Of a DNA stretch of 64,000 bases, positions 20,401-40,989 are shown piece after piece (positions within the stretch are counted from its first letter, which is position 1; the number at the start of each line of letters is the position of its first letter). Under the pieces are notes generated by a model, which saw nothing but the letters and a program-made list of their open reading frames with translations, was not told the origin of the DNA and did not search any database. Source of the stretch: Hybos culiciformis (Eukaryota > Arthropoda > Insecta > Diptera > Hybotidae); the NCBI GenBank assembly GCA_964007475.1, contig OZ023273.1, forward strand, positions 118,033,812 through 118,097,811, given 5' to 3'. The position numbers were made by a program, and so were the translations under genes.

Positions 20401-21635
20401 TTATTGAATTATAAGGCATCATGATTGAATTAAATGGCATCGAATTGATTGTGGCATCATTTTGGTTTTTAAGTTTAGGGCTTAGAGTAGGGACCATTTG
20501 TCGGGGCTATCCTCCGAGAGTTGCATCGGCGAGTCGAAAGACGTAAATGTATTTAACATGTATTTAAAAATTTAAAGAGAGGAAACTTTAATTTTTTATT
20601 TAATTTATTATTATTAAAAAAAACTTCTTTTTACATAATGCAAATTTATTTTCTTTACGTTAAAAATTGTTGTTATAGAACCATTAGATTGAATATTTAT
20701 TTAATTATGAATTTAATAAACTTAATTCATTGGAATTCAATTCATATCGATACCTCTGGCACTTAATATTTGACAAACGAAATACATTTAATATTGAACC
20801 AATATAATGAAAATTTTGATCGACGTCAAGTAAGTTACAAATTTGTTCTCAAGATTATATTAAGTTTTTTACAATCTAATCACTGAAAAATACGATTAAA
20901 CTTCACCGTTTAAAAACAACTCAGAGACACTTTTTCCTAAAACAAATGAAATTTCAAATACTGTGAGGGGAAAATTTTAATGTCGGGTCTTTTCATTTGA
21001 AAACCAAATTTCTTAAAAAAAAAATGTAGAAATAAAGATTAATATCGATTCTTAAGTTCTCATTAGATAACAATAAATTTGAGATTTTTTCTAAACACGA
21101 GATATTATTTTCTAAATACCTTGACTTTAGGTTATTTTTTGTTATGCACATATTTTATTGAATATAAATGTTAGTTACTATTCGACCAAACATTTTTTTT
21201 TTCTGAATTCAAATTTAAGTTATTTGTGTAGAAAAATAATATCCTATCAATTATTTTTCGTCAAAATATTCAAACAACGCTGAAAGTTATTTTTATACAC
21301 AAATAACTAAATTTTACTCGAAACTCTTGGGAGAACGTCGTAATTTTTTTTTGCTTCCCGCAACATCATCAAAAACTTCAATAAAGTTTCAGAGAAGAAT
21401 AATATTTTAAGTTTAATTTTATTTAAAAAGTTCAATTTACAGCTTTTTAGACGGATATTTGAGTTTTTAAAACAAAAAAAGCGGAAAAATAGACTTTTTC
21501 AACCCAGCCTAACTTTGAAAGATTTATGTATATAATTATATGTTCATATAATGTATATAATTATATGTACATATATATGTGTAGATGTCTAAAAATATCT
21601 ATCTACTGGTACATGTTTGTATAATATACTTTTTT
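14426..21635. other. intergenic region between the converging Trf4 and SNRK genes
   Basis: The first 5 kb is very AT-rich with no gene support. A diverged direct duplication (TAAACATCACATTAT and flanks) occurs at about 18310-18400 and 18925-19015. An exon-like stretch lies at 19378-19437. From about 19560 to 20540 the base composition is clearly richer in G and C and the sequence looks like decayed element or gene DNA, but no conserved frame is visible. SNRK 3' untranslated sequence should occupy the right end, with a minus-strand AATAAA at 21423-21418. Confidence 0.45.
19378..19437 (+). other. isolated exon-like segment, unassigned
   Basis: A long pyrimidine tract and TTTATAG/CAG acceptor precede a short open frame reading GLIPEGAPSTTTPGGKG, then RW and a stop. 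The composition stands out from the surrounding T-rich DNA. No donor of good quality and no matching neighbour exon were found, and I cannot attach it to Trf4 or SNRK. It could be a lone exon of an unseen gene, a relic, or chance. Confidence 0.2.
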
Positions 21636-30169
<8,534 letters not shown>

Positions 30170-30305
30170 TTAAATTATTCAAGCAATTTATCTGAAAATT
30201 AAGTCAAATTAATAAATTAGCTTAAAAAAAATCTTAAAATGTTTATTTACTTATAGACATAAATTACATACGGTGTAATATTTATAATTTAGTTACTTAA
30301 TAATA

Positions 30306-30315
30306 AACACACTTA
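30306..30315. repeat. target-site duplication, left copy (partner 31163-31172)
   Basis: AACACACTTA is exactly repeated at 31163-31172 on the other side of the retroelement. The boundary with the AACCT tail is fuzzy by a few bases because the tail also ends in TAA on the minus strand. Confidence 0.85.
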
Positions 30316-31162
30316 GGTTAGGTTAGGTTAGGTTGTAGCGGGTCGGAAATACCCAGATCTCCTTGCACCTAGGTAATTTACCCTTTGTACTGCCCTACCC
30401 GATTGGCCTATAATTCCCCATCGAGCCAACTCACCCCTTTCACAAACCTAATTAAGTCCCTTGGCTTATGTCTTTGCAGGTCCTCAAGGTCCTGCAAAAA
30501 ATAATCCCCCAACATCCTTGCTCTTCTAGTCCGAATCGTTGGACATTGGCACAGCACGTGAGGTGTAGTTTCGGGTTCTTCTCCACAACCCCTGCATATT
30601 CCCGTATCGGCCCTTCCTATTCGGAACTTGTGGTTCCTGAAGAAGTGCCCTGTACATATACCAGTGAAAAGTCGCAGATTATTCCTATCAAGGTTTAAAA
30701 TCTGCTTAGACTTTTCTCTGTCCAAATCTCCCCAAACCTTTTTGGTGGTTTGTTTCCCTCCGTTTGCCGCCAGATTTCTCTGTGTTTTTCCCAGCCCTCA
30801 CTGTCTATTCTGGCTTTTAGTCCCGAGGAGCCCCTGAAAGATTGTACTCTTTCCAGAGTGCCCCCGTTTCCAAACCTCGCAAGACTGTCGGCTCTCATAT
30901 TTCCCTCTACGTCCGAGTGGCCTTTAATCCATATAATGGCCACTCGATTTTCAAGACATATATCTTCAAGTGCCCTCAGACATTCCACAACTGTCCTAGA
31001 CCTTACCTCTGTTTTGGTAAGGGTGCTTAGGGCATTTTTGCTATCTGAGTAAATCCTAATCTCTCTTCCTTTTATCTCCTTATCTTTCAATATCCCAGCT
31101 GCCTTCATTATGGCCATGGTCTCGGTTTAAACAACCGAGGCGCAGCCATCAATGTTGGCAGC
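30316..31162 (-). mobile_element. 5'-truncated non-LTR retrotransposon with (CCTAA)n tail
   Basis: On the minus strand the element reads an RNase H region, then a cysteine motif region, then a 3' tail of repeated AACCT units (+ strand GGTTAGGTTAGG at 30316 onward). The RNase H part (31117-30695) carries IRIYSDSKNAL and IIWIKGHSDVEGNMRAD. The next frame (30725-30408) carries CRGCGEEPETTPHVLCQCP, typical of the C terminus of I/R1/Jockey-like elements with RNase H. The two frames overlap but are offset, so a frameshift has broken the gene. A 10-bp duplication AACACACTTA flanks the copy (30306-30315 and 31163-31172). Only about 0.85 kb of the 3' part remains. It lies about 120 bp upstream of the SNRK 5' UTR acceptor. 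Confidence 0.9.
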
Positions 31163-31172
31163 AACACACTTA

Positions 31173-33908
31173 TTCAGAACAATAAAAACAAAATACTTAC
31201 ATATCATTTAAGTATTATAGTAGGTACCTACATAATTCAAAATATTCACTCTAATATTTTGTACTCTTTCTTTCTTTCTGATGATCCATTTAAAACCAAT
31301 TAACAAACAATTTCTTCATCCCGATAAGTTGAATCTCTGAAAAATTGTGTGTGTTTTTTAACCCGTTTTCCATAAAAAATGGAAAAATATACTTACTATG
31401 TATATGTTTTTATTTTCTATCTAACTGTTGTGAGCTTCAACGCTTATAACTTAAACTACCTGTCGAAATAACGATCTTTCATCCAAGCTTAATTTATTGT
31501 TGTTGAAAGTTATAACAGTGTATACTTATAACTCAACTTTAAGATTCCATTTGAGCTTACAATACTTATATTTAAATAAGAGCAGAATAAAACATCGAAA
31601 TCACCTCAAAAACAAAAGGATGCATTTATTGACGTTACCAAAATAATATCGCCTAAATGCAAGCGTTAGATTTGAGACGATTCGGGGGGTTATTCGTTCT
31701 ATTTAATTAAGAATTAGATACCAATTTCAATGTTAATAAGATTTTTTAAATAAGACAATTATAAAGTTGGTATATAAGTGGTAATTAAATGCAATTGCCC
31801 CATTTTTAACAGTTTTTTTCCTTTCGCACCCAAACCAAATTTAAAAATGTTTCACAGAATTAACCCTGAAAATGTTTCATATTAAATCTGGACCTGCTCC
31901 GGTATTAAATTTGAGAGTATATAATAATAACAAAACTACTCTAGGCAAACAAATATATTGAAAACTCAAAACTAAAGATACAATATTTGATTTGAAATAT
32001 TCTCAGATTGTTTTAGATTTATGACGTAAGAAAAGAAAAATGTTATCCTCGGCACTATTTTATTTCAAATTTAACTAACTTACGGAAATATATAAAACTT
32101 TCTTTACGATCACCTTAACCTCCTAACTAAGCCAGTCGAGTTCAAAATCATTTATGTAATTTCGCATAAATTAAAAGTTTTGTTTTCAAAATTAGAGCAA
32201 TTAGAAAAGATCTCTAATCAAGATTGTTTAAAAATGAGATTACAATTGAATTAAATATTTAAATTGTTATTGATTTGGTCATGAAGTACGAGTGAAAAGA
32301 TACTTAAAATATTCGTTGAGAATTTTAGTCCTTATAAGCATTTCTCACTACAATATTCATAAGTAAAAAAAAAAAGTAAAATAAGTATGCTTTTTATTTA
32401 AAGGAAAACCATTTCGGTATAATTTCATGATGTCTTTTTTTTATCTTAAAAAACATTAATAGATTTTCATATTTTCCAACTTTTTTTTTTCGAATTATAT
32501 GATATGACATTATTCTTCTATATGTATTTATTTTCCACATGCTTTTTGACAATTAAATATTGTTTCCATAAAATTTTTTCTCAACTTAGTAAATAATTTT
32601 TTTTTATTTCATTATAAAAATAAATCTATTTGGAAAGTCTATCTATCTTTTTTCTTTTTAACCTTCATCATGATATTGTTATCATGACAAGATTATATAT
32701 AAGCTGAACAACCTGAAATTCTCAATTGTGCTGGATAGACCTTAAGCAAATTAGAAGTTTTTTTCTTAGTTTAGTAATTAAACAAATGTTTTACTCAATT
32801 ATTTAATACGGTATTAACTTTCTTGAAACGTTTAATGAACATTTTCTTTTGCAGAAAAAAAAAGAGATTTAATTTTTTGAGATATTCTTAGTTTTGTAAC
32901 AGACTCTTAATCTTAGTTCTGTTCAGAAGATCCAAATTTAATGTATTGGTTATAGAGTTTAAGATGAAAAATGGTTTATAATCTTTTTTTTTTCTGGCAG
33001 AATGATATACCAGTGCATAAACACAATTTACGAAATGCATCTAATTTCAATTTTCGTTTGCTCAGAACCCAATCGGCCAAACATATATGCTTATTTATAG
33101 AGGATTGGAAATCTTTAATGGTCTTTTTTGTGACATCAAGACTGAAGAACATTTAAACGAGAAAAATAATCAACGAAACATGTCAAGGAGAAATATTGAA
33201 TTTAAATTGTTTTTAATTTAATACTATGTATATAATTTATTTAATTAAAATGGTTGCAATCTAAACTAAATTATTCCTGAATAAAAAAAAATTTAATTAA
33301 AATTATAAAATCTAAGTATATGAAAATCAATCTTTTTGTTTGTGTTCCTTATTACATTCAATCATAAGATACATCAAAATAGACAAGTCATTTTACAATA
33401 TTTTCAGATTAGTTCCAAAGGATATATTTTTAAGTACATTAATTAAAAATCACATGGAGCAGAGCATCCGATCCGAATACAGATATAATATTTATGAATA
33501 TGTTTGTACATTAGACTGGTTTAAATTTCAAAACATATGCTTAGTGTATAAAACAATAAAAAAACATTTGTTTCATTTCAAGATTATAACTTTAAAATTA
33601 GTACTTATCTTAATTCATTCGATTCGTCCTAAACAAATTAATATACATGAGGCTCGTGTTCTAAAATTGTATATACTTTCTCATTTGAACTTTAAAAAAT
33701 CGTTCTCTCTTCTTCATTCTTATTGAGATTTTATGGAATATTTTTCTTATATTATATTATTTTAACAGAATCAAAAAAGAATCAGTGCGGTATACAATAC
33801 CAGTTTTATTTTTATTTTTTTGTTAAAATTTTGTTCAAAAAAAAAAAGAAGAAAAATAATTTCTACTCGTAATTTTTTGTTGTTATTATTGAAATAATAA
33901 AGAAAAAT
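31173..33908. other. region between SNRK and aspartate aminotransferase
   Basis: Divergent genes flank this region, so both promoters should lie in it or near its ends. I recognise only the LINE relic at 32998-33237. A 128-codon open frame at 33340-33726 lacks an N-terminal ATG, is Ile/Lys/Leu rich and matches no family I know, so it is not called as a gene. Confidence 0.5.
32998..33237 (+). pseudogene. frameshifted C-terminal relic of a LINE reverse transcriptase protein
   Basis: The first frame reads IPVHKHNLRNASNFNF and LLRTQSAKHICLFIE. After a shift it continues as GLEIFNGLFCDIKTEEHLN and runs to a TAA near 33237. This follows the usual C-terminal pattern of many non-LTR elements: HNYNTRNA..F..P..RT....K.I.....LYN.LP..IK. 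At least one frameshift is needed, so it is dead. The rest of the element is not visible upstream. Confidence 0.6.
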
Positions 33909-36900
33909 ATGGCTAATTTAATAAAAAAAATATCAAATAATAAAATTTTACTAACTAAATGTTACAGTAATAATGTTACTGCATTTATGACAATTAGATC
34001 AAATAGTTGGTTCCATAATGTTGAGATGGGTCCACCGGATGCGATTTTAGGTAATTTCTAATTTAACAATAATAATAATTATGGCATCAATTTTCAATAA
34101 CAGAAAAATAGTATTAAAAATTAATATTTATATGCTCTTTTATAAAAATTGGGCCTTAAATAAGATAAGACAATTATTAAACTTTACAATACTTATTTTA
34201 ATTTATAATTTCTAGGTGTAACTGAAGCTTTCAAACGTGATACAAATCCAAAAAAAATCAATTTAGGTAAATTTTAAATTAATTTTTATTTTTAAAGAAT
34301 ATTTTGCATTAGGTAAATAAATTATAAGGCATTTATAATTAGCGAGACTTTAATGCAAATTAAAGAACACATTTATGTATGCATGTATATATGTATAAAC
34401 ATTTGTATTGGTAAATTACATTTTATAGATTAAATCACATTTATCAATTCAGAATTTACTGCTAACTAATTATTATTTATAAAAAAAAATATAATAATAA
34501 AACAATTTCTTGCAAATTAACAATACTATAAATTTAACCGACCTACATCCTAACATACTGCATACATGACAAAAGGGGAATATTTAAAAAAAAAAAAGTT
34601 TTGCTGCGTTTAATCGATAGTTTAATGAAAATATTTTTGTTATGATATGAATTTATATAGTTATATGAGATAAGCAAAAATGAATATATACATATATATA
34701 TTTTTTTTCGCTTCTAGAAATATATATGTATATATAGGTATTAAAAAGCAAGTTATTCATGAAATGGCAACGTGAAATTTTCCATAAAATAATCACAAAA
34801 ATACATTATTATAAATGTATCTACAAAAATAACAAAAAGAAAGAGAGAGGCAGATAAATGCTTCTAAATAAAACTCAATATTATGCTTGTTTACTTGAAT
34901 AAAGTATACAGCTGTTCCTGAAAATAAAAAAAAAATATTTTTTTTTACCATAAGAAAATAATAAACAAGAAAAAGAGTTTTGAATTTTCCAATATTGTTT
35001 ATTTTTACCATTATAAAAGACTAGAAGTAACGATTATAATGTACCAAAGAAATAACAATTGCGATTAAAAATCTCTATAAAACATATTGACATAATACAA
35101 TTAGTGGTACCAATAAGTAGATTCCGTAGATTCTGACATAAGTTAAAGGATAAAAGGATATAATTTCTTAGAAGAAGCAATAAGCGTCTAAATAAACTTT
35201 ATACTTAATACCTATTAGAAATTATTTTTAATTTCAAATAGAGCGCAAAACAAAAAAGACAAGGGCGAAGTTAAAACCAAACCTAGCCAGTAACATACCA
35301 TATAAATTAAATTGATTTGATCCACAAAATTGACATTTTAAATTTATTATAAAATAAGAGTTAAGATGGGTTTTAAACAATTTAAAACAAAATTCAAAGA
35401 ATTAATTTATAAAATTTTGAAAAGAATAATGTCGACAGACCTTCTATGCCAATGGTTCCCAACCTTTTGAAATATTTGTACCCCTTGATAATGATTTGAA
35501 TCTTTACGTACCCCTAAAAAAGAGTGCATACGGGTTATAACAAACGGAATAAAAAATTTAACGCACGTTGTGATTAGATACGCCTCGCTTTGTTAGCACC
35601 AAAATTGATCCAGCATCATTGTTTCAAAATCATTGCGAGTTTTCATGTTATTTCTCAAGTCAATGGGTTCATCTTTTGCGTTATCATTATCAGTGTCAAC
35701 AATCTTGTCTAATGAAATTGTGAAGGCGTTTCTAATCCAATTATCGATATTAAAAGTTGGAGGAATGATACCATCAACATTTTTTTTGAAGATTTTGTTA
35801 TGAGTTTTAATATACTTATTTAAAATATACACAATTATACACAATTCACAAAATTTTGGAAAGAAAATTAGATTTTGAAATTATGTGTAAGCCGTAAAAA
35901 GGATATACATATATTTTTTTCAATACGAACAGATCCACGTACCTCTCAGAATTGGTTAACGTACCCCCAAGGGGTCCATGGACCCCAGGTTGGGAATCTC
36001 TGTTCTATGCTATGTAATTCGACATTTTTTTATCGATTTTATTTTGTTACTTTGTTTTCAAACAGTGTATGTACTTGTACTATTTACTATTATTTACTAT
36101 TACTATTTATTTTTATTCCTAAATTGTTATTTTCACAGGTGTTGGAGCATATCGTGACGATAATGGAAAACCGTTTGTCCTACCCAGCGTTAGAGCTGCA
36201 GAAGAGCGCCTATTGAGCAAACAATTAGATCATGAGTATGCTCCCATTGCAGGAGTTGCTGAATTTACGAAATTAGCTATTCAGTTAGCATTAGGTAACA
36301 AGTCCACAAATTTAGAGAAACAATCTAATTCTACGGTACAAGCGATTTCTGGTACAGGTGCTTTGAGAATTGGGGCAGCATTTTTAAATAAGTTTTGGCA
36401 GGGAAATCCTGAAATTTATTTACCAACGCCTTCATGGGGCAATCATACACCAATTTTTCAACATTCTGGTTTAAAAGTTAATAAATACCGTTATTATGAT
36501 GGAAAAACTTGCGGCTTAGACTTTCCCGGCCTAATGGATGATATTTCAAAGATTCCTGAGAAATCTATAGTTTTGTTACACGCATGTGCACATAATCCAA
36601 CTGGAGTGGATCCAACTCGTGAACAGTGGATGGAATTATCACAATTAATTAAAAAGCGATCGTTATACCCATTTTTTGATATGGCTTACCAAGGATTTGC
36701 TAGTGGTGATGTAAGTAAAGACGCAATGGCTGTTTCCATTTTCGAACAAGATGGTCACCAATTTGTTTTGGCCCAAAGTTTTGCCAAAAATATGGGCTTG
36801 TACGGCCAAAGAACAGGTGCATTTTCTGTTATATGTGCCAATAAAGATGAATCCGACCGTGTTATGTCACAACTGAAAATTTTAATCAGGCCAATGTATT

Positions 36901-37244
36901 CAAATCCACCAATTCATGGAGCAAGAATTGTTTCTGAAATTTTGGGGGACAAAGAACTTAGAGCAATATGGCTGAATGATGTTAAGATTATGGCAAATCG
37001 TATTATTTCTGTACGAAAACAGCTTAAAGACAATTTGGAAAAATTAGGTTCTACACGTTCATGGAATCACATCACAGATCAGATAGGTATGTTCTGCTTT
37101 ACTGGAATGAATGCCGCACATGTTGATCGTTTAACTAAAGAATTTAGTATATATTTAACCAAAGATGGACGTATTTCAATGGCAGGAGTTACAAGTAAAA
37201 ATGTTGGCTACCTTGCTGAAGGCATGCACGCAGTTACGAAATAA
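33909..37244 (+). CDS. Got2: aspartate aminotransferase, mitochondrial
   Basis: Three exons, 33909-34050, 34216-34266 and 36139-37244, encode 432 aa, close to the 430 aa of mammalian GOT2. The enzyme moves the amino group of aspartate to 2-oxoglutarate, giving oxaloacetate and glutamate. It works with pyridoxal phosphate in the mitochondrial matrix, in the malate-aspartate shuttle. The N terminus ([12 protein letters not shown]) is basic with Ser/Thr and no acidic residue for about 45 residues, as in a mitochondrial targeting peptide. Mature-protein motifs follow: [55 protein letters not shown] and the cofactor lysine K281 in [12 protein letters not shown] (human K279). [13 protein letters not shown] and [15 protein letters not shown] are also intact. 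The first exon is chosen by phase and the targeting peptide. Two AATAAA hexamers lie at 37545 and 37554. Confidence 0.97.
35450..36002 (-). mobile_element. internally deleted hAT transposon in Got2 intron 2
   Basis: The ends are CAATGGTTCCCAACCT and, inverted, CAGAGATTCCCAACCT (13 of 16 identical). An exact 8-bp duplication TTCTATGC flanks them (35442-35449 and 36003-36010), the hallmark of hAT insertion. The minus strand holds a piece of a ZBED5/FAM200-like transposase (35844-35593): [10 protein letters not shown], then [21 protein letters not shown]. After a stop, decayed [16 protein letters not shown] continues the family pattern. Most of the transposase gene is missing, so it cannot move itself. 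Confidence 0.93.
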
Positions 37245-40200
37245 ATTTTTAAATCAATTATTAATACTCTGTAACAGAGACTTTGTGAGGCAATCTTTTT
37301 TTTTTAAATATGTAGATACTTAGGAACAAATCTCTTTCTTCGTTTAATATTTTTATATCTGCTACTTTTATTTATAAATTTGAGTTTGTTTACATGAAAT
37401 TCAAACCATTAGATGTTTGCCTTATTAAAATTTCCAAAATTTTATATATATTTTTTAAAATTTGTATATTGCATTGCATTTAAAAGAAATTTGGTCAAAA
37501 AAAATTATTTTTTTTAGGTACGTAAGAAATTACTAATATTACTCAATAAAGTCAATAAAGAAATACTTAAACTTTTTTTCTTTCTGATAGATAAGTATGT
37601 ACTTAAATCTAGAAAATACAAGCTAAATTTGGATATAGAATCAGATGCATGAAATGCATTATTAGAAAGCGAAAAATGTAACCATAATGGATCTGTACAT
37701 ATTAATATTAACATGAGTATAACATTAAATTATGACCGTTAAAAATGTTTGAAACAATTTTGGTTTTGTTGTTTTTAGCTAATAAGTATGAAGTATGTAA
37801 GTATACGTAGAATATAGATACATACTTTTTGGGGCTTTAATATCTAATATGTATAATTATAAGTAAGTAAGTAAGTAAGTATTTGTACCAATTTCAATGA
37901 GTTTATAGGTGTGCTTGTGACAAAATAAACATTTGGAATTTTTAAAATGATGAAATCTTATCTCTCAATATCTATCAATTATTTAAAAGGCCAAAATGAG
38001 GTTTCTTTAATTCAATGTTCACAAAAACAAAAAAAAAGTTGAGCCTCAAGACATTTTTTTAATTACAAAGTTATTGCACAACTTTAAGAACATTCACTTT
38101 TTCAATGTTACAAACTTAAGAAAAACTAAAATAGTAACCTCAAATTATTCAGTAACCTCAAATTTTGATATCTTTTGTCACTATTCAGTTTGATAAGAAT
38201 GCATACATTTATTTTATTTACTCAAGTTGATTAAGTATTCAATATACGATACGTAACTACTTAAACCACACTTTGAGTATTGTTCTTCAAGAGTTTTACA
38301 CGAAACGAGGAAGACATTGACAGAAATTTTTTTAATAATTTTTGCAAGAACTTTGATTCAATATCCGAAGATGTAAAATATGTTCTGTGTGATTTTTAAA
38401 TATCTACTAAAATTTAACTATAACTTGGATTTCTTAAATGAGTTTAAGTCGTTTAAGTAAAATCGTTCTTTAAAACTAGATGATAAGCGATAAAGTGAGC
38501 AGATAGTGACTCATTATTAATGGACAGAATCGGCAGAAATGTAAAACAAATATGATGAGTTTCAAAGAATTTGTACGAAATTAGAAAAACATTAATTGTG
38601 TGAAATTATTTACCTACAATAAAATGCATGACAAAAACTAAAAATCTCATTCATTCATAGACCAAAATTGAGACCATAATACACTCACCGTGCACTACAT
38701 CCTTCTTATTGATAACTGAGGTTATAAGTAAATTAGGTATACCCTATTCATAATCATAATCTAAGTATTGTAAATTTTATGGCAAAAAAATAAGACGTTA
38801 TTTTTTGTTAATTATTATATTTATCAAAAAAAATCATTTCTGAGCCTAAAAATGTTTTTAACGTTTTTTAATGCAATTAGTACCTATTGCATTTTGTGAC
38901 TCGTTTAATTTTAAAATGAGTAATTTTTACAATTTAATGTTATCAAAAATAGTCAAAAACAACAAAGTAGTATGTATATACTTCCGCTTCATAAGTAACC
39001 TTAGAAAATTACTATTTTCGAGGGGAAAAGGATAAAACGAAATTAAAAGTGTAATTTCAATTTTAATTTATTAAATGTAAGTTAGCGTCGGAGAATTTCA
39101 AAATATGGGCATTGCGAATTATTATTTTTTCGCACCTATGTAGGTACTTACACAAATTGGATATAGTTAGAGGTCAAATAGGAAATGATCGGAAGAGATT
39201 CACACGGGTTCTGCATTGAAAATTGTATTGCCTCAATGGAAATAATTGTTAACATCGAGATCACTCTTCTTGAGCACCCCATTTTTGCACGCAATAATTT
39301 TTAAATTAAATTGTCAATCGCTCAATTTTGTTTCGGACAATTCAATTTATTTTCAGACATAATGTTCAACATTTTAACATATTTCTTTACTTTTATATTT
39401 TTGTCATTTACACATTTTTTACACCACCCTAAATTCTAAATCAGCATCTTTTTAAATACTTATAAATACTTAAATTAAAACTACTTACCTTCAATAAAAT
39501 GGAAACATCCGTGATAATTTTAGAATTATTTAAAATTAAAATAAGTCTTTATAAATAAAGAGACTGTGAAAATGTTTTGTTTTTGTTTTATTTTTTTAGA
39601 TTTAAATTTTATAAAAACTCCAAACACAATTGTTTAGTTACTTAATTTATATTTATTGAATTAAGCATTAGATAATTATTGATTTAATTTAAGAGTTCTG
39701 TCACAAAACCTGGTTCGTTAAAATTTTCACATTAAAACTTTTGTTATCAAATTTAAAAAAAAATCAAAATGAGTCATTGAAGAAGTTTAAGTATTTATTG
39801 TAGTCACCAAGCTATGACGTGAGGTTGAGATAATTTATTATACAAATTTGAAAACAGCACGTCGATCTAATATTCTATTAAAATAATATCTTTCACAATA
39901 GTAATCAGTGGTTGTTGTACTGAGGGCTTAATATCGTGATTAATAATTAGAAGCATTACCTAAGTAAGAAAAAATTTGATGAATAAAGTGTTTAAAATTC
40001 TTAAAACAACTTAAACTGTTATTCTCCAACTGAAGAACTTTACAGATCATTTTTTCAATCGATTTCGAAACACAAGACAACTGAAAAACTTGTTCTGATC
40101 TTTCGTATTTTAATAGCATCAACTATCAAATAAATGAACTACAAGAATAAGGAACAAGAAATATTACATTTCCAATGTAAGCTTTGCACATTTTCTATAA

Positions 40201-40593
40201 ATTTCACCAAAAAACTCTTGAAAAAAGCATAAATTCAAGAAAAATAGCAATGGAATTAGAATACCTAGCTCAGTTATTTTTCTGTAAATTTACTTTTGTC
40301 TAGAATTCTCAATGAATTTCAAATTTGACCAAATTTTGAATTAATAATATTAATAACATAATCAGTATTTAACTAATGTAACATATTTAAAAATCGTATT
40401 TGTATTCACAAAAAAAAAAATTATGTCTCTCTGTCTGAGAGATCCGTCTCAAGTAAACACCGCCACATAAAACCTTAATTTCCGGCTGAAATAAAGAAGC
40501 ACCTAATTTTGAAATATACTAATTATAAATTTATAAAATGGCGATGCTAAGTTGAAGGACTATGTTCATACAAAATCATCTTATTTTAACTTA

Positions 40594-40989
40594 GAGCCCG
40601 TTCCCAAACTGAGACTATTTTAGAAACTGAAAAATTTTTTTAATTTCTAGAATTTCTAGTTTTGGAACGACACGATTTTACAGCTGTTATTTTACAATTA
40701 TTTTACAAATCAAGATTTTTTGACGTAAAAATCGTTCCGAAATGATATTTTATATTTTAAAAATCTGCAAAGGGAAATTTTAAATTTCCCATAACAAACT
40801 CAGTTTATAGGTGTACTTTTTAGTGCACCTCATTTTTAAGAAAAAACAAAAAATTGAAAATTTAAGCAGACGTTGCAGATGATACAGATTAAATGTCAAA
40901 CCTATTTCAATTTCTGAAAGAAATGAATTTTCTTTAGCAGAAAAGGTATATTTTACGATTTAAAATAGTCTCAGTTTGGGAACGGGCTC
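40594..40989. mobile_element. MITE with perfect 29-bp terminal inverted repeats and TTA duplication
   Basis: Both ends carry the same inverted 29-bp repeat (40594-40622 and 40961-40989), starting GAGCCCGTTCCCAAACTGAG, with no mismatch. TTA flanks each side (40591-40593 and 40990-40992), which fits the PIF/Harbinger target preference. The 396-bp element has no transposase frame. The perfect ends suggest a fairly recent insertion. A truncated relative lies at 10037-10119. Confidence 0.9.

Noticed and set aside
30316..30335. TTAGG-type repeats read as a telomere or interstitial telomeric scar
   Set aside because: The units lie exactly at the 3' end of a retroelement copy and inside its target duplication, so they belong to the element.
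30468..31052. Plus-strand open frames over the retroelement
   Set aside because: They are shadows of the minus-strand RNase H and cysteine-motif frames.
33340..33726. 128-codon open frame between SNRK and Got2
   Set aside because: No ATG near its start, Ile/Lys/Leu-rich low-information composition, no motif recognised; chance frame most likely.
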